From: Psychroflexus torquis ATCC 700755
GTDB taxonomy: Bacteria; Bacteroidota; Bacteroidia; Flavobacteriales; Flavobacteriaceae
Reading direction: 5' to 3'
Assembly (NCBI RefSeq): GCF_000153485.2
Contig: NC_018721.1
Coordinates: forward strand, 1,488,001-1,552,000
DNA length: 64,000 nt
The position numbers were made by a program, and so were the translations under genes. Positions 32,791-41,110 of the stretch are shown one piece after another. Positions within the stretch are counted from its first letter, which is position 1. Each line of letters opens with the position of its first letter. Below the pieces are notes generated by a model. That model was not told the DNA's origin and searched no databases. It saw only the letters and a program-made list of their open reading frames with translations.

Positions 32791-33866
32791 TTAATTCTCA
32801 TTTAGGCATACATTTAAAGGGAATTCCCAATAACAATGTTCCTAGTCCAGATACAATTCAAAGAGGTCTCAAAGAATTAACGACAGAGAATGCGATTTAT
32901 CAATCAAAATCTGGCATAAACTATGATTTTAACATCAACAAAAAGCTAAATTTACTCAATATTAAGTCTTTACTTTTAACCAAACAATTGGAATCAAATA
33001 AGAGCTACGATTTTGATTATGACAATCAAATAACAGCTAATAAAAAATATGATGCAAAACGCACATACAAGAAGAATAAAGGTTACTTCCCAGGTGTAGC
33101 AACGATTGGCGACAATATTGTTTATATTGAAAACCGAGACGGAAATGCCAATGTAAAATTTAAACAAGCACAAACACTTGAGAATGCCTATGGTCTATTG
33201 AACTCGCAAGGCATTACTATAAATCGCTCAAGGATGGATGCAGGATCATATTCAAAAGAGATTATAGAGGTCGTTGCAAAAAACAGTAAACTATTTTACA
33301 TAAGAGCCAATAAAAGTGATGCTGTTTTTGAACAAATACAAGAAATAAGTGACTGGATAGATATTGAGTTAAACTACAAAAACTATAAAGTAGCTTCGAT
33401 ACGGTTTAAGCAATTTAACGAAGATAAAAATTATCGTTTGGTAATTATGCGAGAAAAAACAACTAATAATCAGGTTGATGCTTTTACTGGGGACACTTTC
33501 AAATACCGTTCAATACTTACAAGTGATTGGGAAAATACAGAAAAACAAATTATTGAATATTACAATAATAGAGGAGCAAGCGAAAAGATTTTTGATGTAA
33601 TGAATAATGATTTTGGCTGGAAACGAATGCCTTTTTCATTTCTAAATCAAAACAATACCTTTATGATTATTACAGCACTGATAAAAAATTTCTACACTTA
33701 TTTTGTTGTTTTAGTCTCAAAGGTGTTTGAAAATATTGCGCCAACAACTCGTCTTAAAAGGTTTGTTTTTAGATTCATAAACGTGGCTGGTAAATGGGTG
33801 TATCAAGGCAGGAATTGGGTATTAAAACTCTACAGTGAAGCACCTTATGAACAGCTTTTGATTTAA

Positions 33867-34452
33867 AAAACAACATTTTTTTAAGAACATAGGATAACTA
33901 TGCCTTGTAAGATTATTTAAAACAACACAAAAGCCTGTTTATCAATGTCTTATTAAATTAACAGCATTTCTAGAAACAAACAAGAAAAAACGTCATTTCA
34001 AAAGCAGTTGGAAAAGAGAAATCTTGTTTTTTTTATGCAAATTCCCTTCAAAATAAATTCAAAATATGATGTTTTATAGGAACTTTGTAGATTTGAAGTC
34101 AACTTGCGGATTTAAGGTTTAATAAAAATACAAAAAAAACTTTCGCTATGGAATTTAGAGGTAAGCGTTCATCTGTATCTTAATGAGTACTTAGCTATAA
34201 AAGAAAAATATGGCAGAAACAAAAGACGCAAGGTTGAGTACAGAATTTCAGTTTAGAAGATTTAGGAGGTACATCTCTAAAAAATGAACAAAAGGTTTAG
34301 ATAATTATATAGGGAGAAAATCTTAACATAGATTCAGGCAGTTATTTTATAGAGCGGTTTCAGAAGAAATTATTTCAACGCTTAAAGTAACAAACTTATC
34401 TAATTAAAACTTAGTAGCATTTGGAAAACGGCGCATTGCTATTTTAAAATGA
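33867..34452. other. Intergenic, nothing identified
   Basis: About 590 bases between the IS1380 transposase and the phosphopantetheinyl transferase gene. Only short frames occur (for example 25 codons from about 34210), with no supported function. Part of it must include the right end of the IS1380 element. Confidence 0.4.
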
Positions 34453-35097
34453 TTAGTCTTTCAATAAATCCTTTAATTCAATAAATTCCATAGCAATAGC
34501 AGTCTGAGTCTCCGTCGCGACTATTCCATTAAAATCAGGATCAAAATCAAAGGATTTAAAATAATAGCGTTTCTCCTTATACGTCCCGTAATGCTCATAT
34601 ACTTCTAGTTGTTTTAACTCTTTCAAAGTACAGCCAACTGCCTTTAATAAGGCTTCTTTACGGATCCAAAACCAATAAAACCGCTCTAAGGAATTTTTAG
34701 CATTTAAAATAGACGCCCACTCCAGTGCCGTAAATAAATAGCTAAATAGTTTTAAATCTATAGTTTTCTTTTTCTCAATATCTATACCAACAGAAAAATT
34801 GGTACTAAAAGCTAAGACAACGTACCCATTGCTATGAGAAATAGAGAAATTATGATCTTTAAAACTCGGTTTTCCTTGTTCAGAATAGCCTATTTCTTCC
34901 AATAAAGAAGCTGGAAGTCCGTTTTCAGATAATGCTCTTTTTAACAACAGGCGCCCAGCACTATAACTCATTGAACTTTCTTCGTCTAAATACCTTTTTG
35001 CCCTTTCTTGAAGCCTCTTCGGGAGGTTTTTTAATAATAGTTCTTTTGTGAAAAAAGGCTTGTTTTTAGCTATCTCAACGATCCTTATTTTTAGCAT
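34453..35097 (-). CDS. pfaE: Sfp-type 4'-phosphopantetheinyl transferase for the PUFA synthase
   Basis: A 214-residue protein with the Sfp/AcpT motifs GKPSF (75-79), FSISHSNG (84-91), VGIDIE (103-108; magnesium-binding Asp/Glu) and WIRKEALLKAVG (144-155). It transfers phosphopantetheine from CoA to the Ser of carrier proteins, here most likely the six ACP domains of PfaA. It is transcribed divergently from the regulator and synthase genes across a 118-base gap that carries a candidate operator. All catalytic residues are present. Confidence 0.88.
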   Translation of the reverse strand: MLKIRIVEIAKNKPFFTKELLLKNLPKRLQERAKRYLDEESSMSYSAGRLLLKRALSENGLPASLLEEIGYSEQGKPSFKDHNFSISHSNGYVVLAFSTNFSVGIDIEKKKTIDLKLFSYLFTALEWASILNAKNSLERFYWFWIRKEALLKAVGCTLKELKQLEVYEHYGTYKEKRYYFKSFDFDPDFNGIVATETQTAIAMEFIELKDLLKD

Positions 35098-35163
35098 TTA
35101 TTCGGTATTAAGAAACATTTATGATAAAACATAAATCACTTTAATTTATAAATCAGTTCTTTA

Positions 35164-35178
35164 CGGTACTAACGGTAC
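35164..35178 (+). promoter_or_regulatory. Candidate TetR operator between pfaE and the pfa operon
   Basis: CGGTACTAACGGTAC contains a 9-base direct repeat of CGGTAC. It also forms the inverted repeat GTAC-N5-GTAC (35166-35169, 35175-35178). It lies 38 bases before the regulator start and 66 bases from the pfaE start, so one bound repressor could control both directions. No other copy is visible in the window. Confidence 0.4.
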
Positions 35179-35215
35179 ATAAATATTACCACCAGAACAA
35201 ATGTAGGCAAATTAT

Positions 35216-35827
35216 ATGATTACAAAAGACTACATAATAGAGATAACCACTCAATTATACTTAAAAAACGGTGTGAAAGCGGTGACTATTGCTGACATCA
35301 CTAAAGAATTAAGCACGTCTAAACGTACGATTTACAATCATTTTATAGATAAAACTGATTTAATGCAAGCCTGTATAGAACGGTATTTGGCTGGTATTAG
35401 AAGCAATAACGACGAGATAATTAACAACTGTAGCTCTGCGATTGAAGCGATGGGAATAATTCAACAACAAATTTTAAAAAGAGCGGATTATAGCAATGCA
35501 CACTTTTATAAAGATATACTAAGGTATTTTCCTAGTGTCTTAAAAGACTCGTACGAAAAGAATTCAGAATTCGCTTTTCGCGAATTGCTTTATTTAGCCA
35601 AATGGGGCGTAAAAGATGGTTTATTCAGAAAAGATTTAGACCCAGAAGTTACAATGGCTACAGTTCAAACATTGCTAAAATTATGTAACAATACAAAAGT
35701 ATTTCCATCAGCACAATTTTCTAAAGCCAGGCTTACTGAAGGCATTATGGTCGTTTACCTAAGAGGATTGTGTACCGAAAAAGGGCTTTTAGAAGTTGAA
35801 AAACAGAAACATCTATACTTAACATAG
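35216..35827 (+). CDS. TetR family regulator heading the PUFA synthase operon
   Basis: A 203-residue protein. The N-terminal HTH is AVTIADITKELSTSKRTIYN (about 21-40), followed by HFIDKTDLMQACIE. The C-terminal domain is unassigned. The stop is 10 bases before the pfaA ATG, so it is co-transcribed with the synthase. It probably senses a fatty-acyl or temperature-related signal and autoregulates. The ligand is unknown. Confidence 0.8.
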   Translation: MITKDYIIEITTQLYLKNGVKAVTIADITKELSTSKRTIYNHFIDKTDLMQACIERYLAGIRSNNDEIINNCSSAIEAMGIIQQQILKRADYSNAHFYKDILRYFPSVLKDSYEKNSEFAFRELLYLAKWGVKDGLFRKDLDPEVTMATVQTLLKLCNNTKVFPSAQFSKARLTEGIMVVYLRGLCTEKGLLEVEKQKHLYLT

Positions 35828-35837
35828 ACTAAAAATT

Positions 35838-38800
35838 ATGGACACTATAAACAGTTCACTTAAAAAAACACCAGTAGCAATTATTGGTTTGTCTGCAATG
35901 TTTGCTGATGCCAGCAATGTAGAAGAATATTGGAATAATATTATCAATCAGAAAGATAGTATTGTGGATGTTCCAGAATCGCGTTGGAAAATCGAAGATT
36001 ATTACGATGCTGACCCTACAATAGCAGACAAAACCTATTGTAAAAAAGGAGGGTTTATTCCTGATATTGACTTTAATCCAATGGAATTTGGTTTGCCTCC
36101 CAATATTTTAGAAGTCACGGATGTGTCTCAATTATTGTCCTTAATAGGTGCTAGAGATGCATTTGAAGATGCTGGTTATGGTAGGGAATCAGGTAAATTT
36201 ACGGCACTTTTAAAAGAAAAAACCGGAGTGATTTTAGGAGTTGGTGGTGGTCAAAAACTAATTACGCCGCTAACCTCAAGGTTGCAAGCTCCTATTTGGG
36301 AAAAAGCCCTTAAAAGTAGTGGCATTAGCGATGCTGATATTCCGCACATTATTGAAAAAATGAAGAAAGCATATGTTGGATGGAATGAAAATTCTTTTCC
36401 GGGTATGTTAGGCAATGTCATCTCTGGTCGAATCACGAATCGTTTTGACTTAGGAGGCATTAACTCAGTCGTGGATGCGGCCTGTGCGGCCTCACTCTCT
36501 GCTATTAAAATGGCAGTCTCAGAATTGATTGAAGGACGATGTGATATGATGCTCACAGGAGGTGTCGATACAGATAATTCTCCTTTTATGTATATGTCGT
36601 TCTCTAAAACTCCCGCATTTTCACAAAAAGGAAGTATTCGTCCTTTTGATACCGACTCAGACGGCATGTTGATTGGAGAAGGAATTGGAATGTTAGTTTT
36701 AAAAAGGTTAGAAGATGCAGAACGTGATGGGGATCGAGTTTATGGGTTACTTACTGGGGTTGGTTCTTCAAGTGATGGGCGTTATAAATCGGTTTATGCG
36801 CCACGTCCTCACGGTCAGGCTTTGGCGATGCAACGTGCTTATGACGAGGCAGGCTATGATGCTTCTACGGTAAAATTAATTGAAGGTCACGGCACTGCAA
36901 CAGGAGCAGGAGATGCTGCCGAGTTTGAGTCAATGTCTATGGTTTTTGGCAAAAGTGACACGACAAAAAATCATATTGCGATTGGTTCTGTAAAATCACA
37001 AATAGGGCATACAAAATCGGCTGCAGGTGCTGCTGGAATGATAAAAGCAGCTTTAGCTTTATATCATAAAGTGTTGCCAGGCACGATAAACGTTACCAAG
37101 CCTCACGAAAAATTTGAGATTGAAAATTCTCCTTTTTATGTCAATGCAGAAACCAGACCTTGGTTTAAAAACGGTGTACCTCGTAGAGCTGGAATATCTG
37201 CTTTTGGATTTGGTGGTGTGAACGTGCATTTTGCTATGGAAGAATATGAAAACAAAACGTCCTTTACAGATAGAGTACATCAAACATTTCACAGTATTTA
37301 CCTTAAAGCTACTAATGCTAACGACTTATTAACGCATCTGAAAAACACAGTTGCTGGATTGAATTCGAAGGAAGCAACGGCGTCATATTATAACTTAAAA
37401 GAAAGTTCTAAGCAAGGCACTGCAAAACAAAACGAAGCGCGTTTAGGTTTTGTTGCAGAATCTTTAGAGGATTGTATTTCTAAACTAGAAATTGCAGTCA
37501 AACAATTAGAAAATAATAAGAACGCTTGGTCGCACCCAAAAGAAATTTTCTTTAGACCAAACGGAATTTCAAGCAGTATAAAAGTGGCTTCATTATTCTC
37601 TGGTCAGGGTTCTCAATATGCTAATATGGCAAAAGAGGCGACGAGTAGTTTTGAAACGCTACAACAAACAATTGCTGCTTTTGATGCTAAAAAAGGATAT
37701 GATTTAGCAACTAAAATATATCCAAAACCTGTGTTTACACCAGAGGATAATGATAGCTTAGAAAAAAATATTACAAATACAGAGTTTGCGCAACCTGCCA
37801 TAGGTGCCATAAGTTTAGGGTACTATAAAGTCTTTAAAAATGCTGGTCTTGTAAGTGATATGGTGGCTGGACATAGTTTTGGTGAGCTTACTGCACTTTG
37901 TGCATCAGGCGTACTTAGCGAAAGTGATTATATGACACTTGCCATTGCTCGTGGTAAGGCTATGGCAGGTGAAAATACAAGTGGAGATGCTGGTATGATG
38001 TTAGCTGTTAAAGCGGCTACTTCTGAAATTCAGCCTTTAATTGCTAGTATTCCAGGGGTTTCTATTGCAAATATTAACGCCTCAAACCAACTCGTTTTAG
38101 GAGGAACAACAGAAGGTATAACGAAAGCAAAAACGCTGTTAGATACTAAAAGCTACCGTTCCGTTATATTACCTGTTTCTGCAGCTTTCCACACGGATTG
38201 TGTTGGACACGCACAACAGCCTTTTGAAAAAAGTATACAGGCTATAGAATTCTCAAGCCCCGTGATCCCTGTGTATTCAAATTCGACAGGAAATGCCTAC
38301 CCAACGAAGACTCCTGAAATTAAAAATATCTTAGCGCAACATATTTTAAATACGGTCGATTTTAAAACTGAAATTGAAAATATGTACGCTGCTGGTGCGC
38401 GTGTTTTTGTTGAATTTGGGCCTAAATCTATTTTAACCAATCTCGTAAAAGACATCTTAGCTGATAAAGAACATTTTGTGGTGGCAACAAATGCAAAAGC
38501 AACTAAAAACAGTGATTTACAAATTAGAGAAGCTGCCATACAATTACAAGTTCTAGGATGTGAATTAGGTGCCATTGACAGTAACGCACGTCGAGTAGCA
38601 GCGCCTTTAGTACAACCAAAAATGGCGGTAAAAATAGCGGGTAACAATTATGTGAGTCCTGCAACACAAAAAGTGTATAATGACGCTTTAAACAACGGAT
38701 TTAAAGTGAGCAACGCTACAGAAATTGTTAAAACCGTAGAAGTGATCAAGGAAGTGATAAAAGAGGTTCCTGTTTCTATAAATAAAATCAGTACAGACCA

Positions 38801-41093
38801 AGTTACAGAAGAAGATATGAAGTCTACGATCATTAAAAGCGCCATTGATGGCATTAAGGAAAATCAATCTAAAACATTAGATATGTTCCAAACTATTTTG
38901 ACGGAACAAAACAAACAAACAGCGCAATTATTAGCCCTTTTATCAGACAATTTTGAAGGGGAACAAAACCCTGAAAATGCTGCTACTGTTGCTATTAAAA
39001 CACCTGCTGACACTAGTCCTCCAGCTCCTCCAGCTTCAGTTTCAGCTCAAATAGTTGAACCCAATAAACCTGCTGCTGCGAAACCCGTAATTGAAACCGC
39101 GGTGCCGACTGAAGGGAATTCAGAAATGCTTGACCTTATGCTAAGCGTCGTTGCGGACAAAACAGGCTACCCTGCTGAAATGTTAGAATTGAGTATGGAT
39201 ATGGAGGCCGATTTAGGAATCGATTCTATCAAACGTGTGGAGATTTTTGGTGCTATTACTGAGCAATCAGATAAGTTAACAGACATCAACCCTAACGACC
39301 TCACAGAACTTAGAACATTACAAGAAATTGTGGATTACATTTCTAGTAAAGCTGGAATTAGTGGTACTTCTGCACCTGTTGCTGAACCAATAGCTCAAAC
39401 AGTTGTGAATACCAAGCCTACTGCAACACCAGTTGTCGAAACAGCGGTGCCGACTGAAGGAAATTCAGATATGTTAGACCTTATGCTAACTGTAGTTGCT
39501 GACAAAACAGGCTATCCTGCTGAAATGTTAGAACTAAGTATGGATATGGAGGCCGATTTAGGAATCGATTCTATCAAACGGGTAGAGATTTTTGGAGCGA
39601 TCACTGAGCAATCAGATAAGTTAACAGACATCAACCCTAACGACCTCACAGAATTAAGAACATTACAAGAGATTGTGGATTACATTTCTAGTAAAGCTGG
39701 AATTAGCGCCACTTCTGCACCTGTTGCTGAACCAATAGCTCAAACAGTTGTGAATACAGATCCTATTGCAACACCAGTTGTCGAAAAAGCGGTGCCGACT
39801 GAAGGAAATTCAGAAATGTTAGACCTAATGCTAACTGTAGTTGCTGACAAAACGGGGTATCCTGCTGAAATGTTAGAACTAAGTATGGATATGGAAGCCG
39901 ATTTAGGAATCGATTCTATCAAACGTGTCGAGATTTTTGGAGCGATCACTGAGCAATCAGATAAATTAACAGACATCAACCCTAACGACCTCACAGAATT
40001 AAGAACGCTACAAGAAATTGTGGATTACATTTCTAGTAAAGCTGGAATTAGCGCTACTTCTGCACCTGTTGCTAAACCAATAGCTCAAACAGTTGTGAAT
40101 ACAGATCCTATTGCAACACCAGTTGCCGAAACAGCGGTGCCGACTGAAGGAAATTCAGAAATGTTAGACCTTATGCTAACTGTAGTTGCTGACAAAACGG
40201 GGTATCCTGCTGAAATGTTAGAACTAAGTATGGATATGGAAGCCGATTTAGGAATCGATTCTATCAAACGTGTCGAGATTTTTGGAGCGATTACTGAGCA
40301 ATCAGATAAATTAACTGACATCAACCCTAACGACCTCACAGAGTTAAGAACGTTACAAGAAATTGTGGATTATATTTCTACAAAAGCCGGAATTAACGCA
40401 ACTTCTGCACCTGTTGCTCAACCAGTTGAAGCAACGAAGTCTATCGCTACGCCATTAGCTGAACAAGGTGTACCTGAGGAAGGAAATTCAGAAATGTTAG
40501 ACCTTATGCTAACTGTAGTTGCTGACAAAACGGGGTATCCTGCTGAAATGTTAGAACTAAGTATGGATATGGAAGCCGATTTAGGAATCGATTCTATCAA
40601 ACGTGTCGAGATTTTTGGAGCGATTACTGAGCAATCAGATAAATTAACTGACATCAATCCTAATGACCTCACAGAACTTAGAACATTACAAGAGATTGTG
40701 GATTACATTTCTGCCAAAGCGGGAATTAGGGTTACTTCTGAACCAGTAGCTCAAACAGTTGAAGCAACGAAGTCTATCGCTACGCCATTAGCTGAACAAA
40801 GTGTACCTGAGGAAGGAAATTCAGAAATGTTAGACCTTATGCTAACTGTAGTTGCTGACAAAACAGGCTACCCTGCTGAAATGTTAGAGCTAAGTATGGA
40901 TATGGAAGCCGATTTAGGAATCGACTCTATCAAACGTGTGGAGATTTTTGGAGCGATTACTGAGCAATCAGATAAATTAACTGACATTAACCCTAATGAC
41001 CTCACAGAACTTAGAACATTACAAGAGATTGTGGATTACATTTCTGCCAAAGCCGGAGGTGTTATTAAAAAAAAAAATCTCAGCCTAACTTAA
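35838..41093 (+). CDS. pfaA: PUFA synthase subunit A: KS-MAT-ACP x6
   Basis: A 1751-residue multidomain enzyme. The ketosynthase (about 10-470) has Cys216 in DAACAAS, His351 in EGHGTATGAGD and His391 in GSVKSQIGHTKSAAG. The malonyl-CoA acyltransferase (about 580-870) has Ser680 in GHSFGE. A Val/Lys-rich linker (about 960-1040) precedes six ACPs with phosphopantetheine Ser at 1130, 1245, 1360, 1475, 1586 and 1697 in GIDSIKR. It loads malonate and carries out condensation in PUFA synthesis. In related systems the same chain continues with KR, or KR-DH. Here the frame ends with VIKKKNLSLT after an A11 run, and the KR-DH lies in the next frame. Confidence 0.93.
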   Translation: MDTINSSLKKTPVAIIGLSAMFADASNVEEYWNNIINQKDSIVDVPESRWKIEDYYDADPTIADKTYCKKGGFIPDIDFNPMEFGLPPNILEVTDVSQLLSLIGARDAFEDAGYGRESGKFTALLKEKTGVILGVGGGQKLITPLTSRLQAPIWEKALKSSGISDADIPHIIEKMKKAYVGWNENSFPGMLGNVISGRITNRFDLGGINSVVDAACAASLSAIKMAVSELIEGRCDMMLTGGVDTDNSPFMYMSFSKTPAFSQKGSIRPFDTDSDGMLIGEGIGMLVLKRLEDAERDGDRVYGLLTGVGSSSDGRYKSVYAPRPHGQALAMQRAYDEAGYDASTVKLIEGHGTATGAGDAAEFESMSMVFGKSDTTKNHIAIGSVKSQIGHTKSAAGAAGMIKAALALYHKVLPGTINVTKPHEKFEIENSPFYVNAETRPWFKNGVPRRAGISAFGFGGVNVHFAMEEYENKTSFTDRVHQTFHSIYLKATNANDLLTHLKNTVAGLNSKEATASYYNLKESSKQGTAKQNEARLGFVAESLEDCISKLEIAVKQLENNKNAWSHPKEIFFRPNGISSSIKVASLFSGQGSQYANMAKEATSSFETLQQTIAAFDAKKGYDLATKIYPKPVFTPEDNDSLEKNITNTEFAQPAIGAISLGYYKVFKNAGLVSDMVAGHSFGELTALCASGVLSESDYMTLAIARGKAMAGENTSGDAGMMLAVKAATSEIQPLIASIPGVSIANINASNQLVLGGTTEGITKAKTLLDTKSYRSVILPVSAAFHTDCVGHAQQPFEKSIQAIEFSSPVIPVYSNSTGNAYPTKTPEIKNILAQHILNTVDFKTEIENMYAAGARVFVEFGPKSILTNLVKDILADKEHFVVATNAKATKNSDLQIREAAIQLQVLGCELGAIDSNARRVAAPLVQPKMAVKIAGNNYVSPATQKVYNDALNNGFKVSNATEIVKTVEVIKEVIKEVPVSINKISTDQVTEEDMKSTIIKSAIDGIKENQSKTLDMFQTILTEQNKQTAQLLALLSDNFEGEQNPENAATVAIKTPADTSPPAPPASVSAQIVEPNKPAAAKPVIETAVPTEGNSEMLDLMLSVVADKTGYPAEMLELSMDMEADLGIDSIKRVEIFGAITEQSDKLTDINPNDLTELRTLQEIVDYISSKAGISGTSAPVAEPIAQTVVNTKPTATPVVETAVPTEGNSDMLDLMLTVVADKTGYPAEMLELSMDMEADLGIDSIKRVEIFGAITEQSDKLTDINPNDLTELRTLQEIVDYISSKAGISATSAPVAEPIAQTVVNTDPIATPVVEKAVPTEGNSEMLDLMLTVVADKTGYPAEMLELSMDMEADLGIDSIKRVEIFGAITEQSDKLTDINPNDLTELRTLQEIVDYISSKAGISATSAPVAKPIAQTVVNTDPIATPVAETAVPTEGNSEMLDLMLTVVADKTGYPAEMLELSMDMEADLGIDSIKRVEIFGAITEQSDKLTDINPNDLTELRTLQEIVDYISTKAGINATSAPVAQPVEATKSIATPLAEQGVPEEGNSEMLDLMLTVVADKTGYPAEMLELSMDMEADLGIDSIKRVEIFGAITEQSDKLTDINPNDLTELRTLQEIVDYISAKAGIRVTSEPVAQTVEATKSIATPLAEQSVPEEGNSEMLDLMLTVVADKTGYPAEMLELSMDMEADLGIDSIKRVEIFGAITEQSDKLTDINPNDLTELRTLQEIVDYISAKAGGVIKKKNLSLT
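39107..41056 (+). repeat. Six tandem ACP-coding repeats
   Basis: ACP units recur at 345, 345, 345, 333 and 333 bases. The 73-residue cores are almost identical; the first differs by LSVVADK for LTVVADK. Linkers are Ala/Pro/Thr-rich and differ more than the cores. Near identity at DNA level indicates ongoing homogenisation by recombination. Six is within the range (about 4-9) seen in PUFA synthases. Confidence 0.9.
41067..41077 (+). other. A11 slip site joining pfaA to the KR-DH frame
   Basis: Eleven A residues follow GTTATT. In the pfaA frame (AAA AAA AAA AAT) translation ends at TAA 41091. In the frame of the KR-DH gene the run is preceded by a stop (TAA at 41066-41068) and the frame is open from AAA at 41069. 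It reads KKKSQPNLSVEENN and then the annotated ATG at 41111. A -1 slip, or a transcript with 12 or 9 A, yields one fused protein. Confidence 0.7.
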
Positions 41094-41110
41094 GTGTAGA
41101 AGAAAACAAT

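Larger units (their letters stand above)
31461..33866 (+). pseudogene. IS1380-family transposase gene split by an IS630 insertion
   Basis: Codons 1-69 (31461-31668: KVQNYKKSVSPFSGISFVNE...GGDVIEDV) and the remainder (32794-33866: NSHLGIHLKGIPNNNVPSPD...) are separated by an IS630 element. Removing 31669-32790 and one copy of the flanking TTA joins the two parts exactly in frame into a 426-residue IS1380 transposase. It has PSPDTIQRGLKEL, VATIGDNIVYIENRDGNANV and NRGASEKIFDVMNNDFGWKR. The gene was therefore intact when it was hit. Element ends were not resolved. Confidence 0.85.

Noticed and set aside
39740..40672. Three nearly identical 84-codon antisense ORFs in the ACP array
   Set aside because: They are the reverse frame of the repeated ACP coding sequence. 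Identity follows from the repeats and no start signal or independent coding signature exists.
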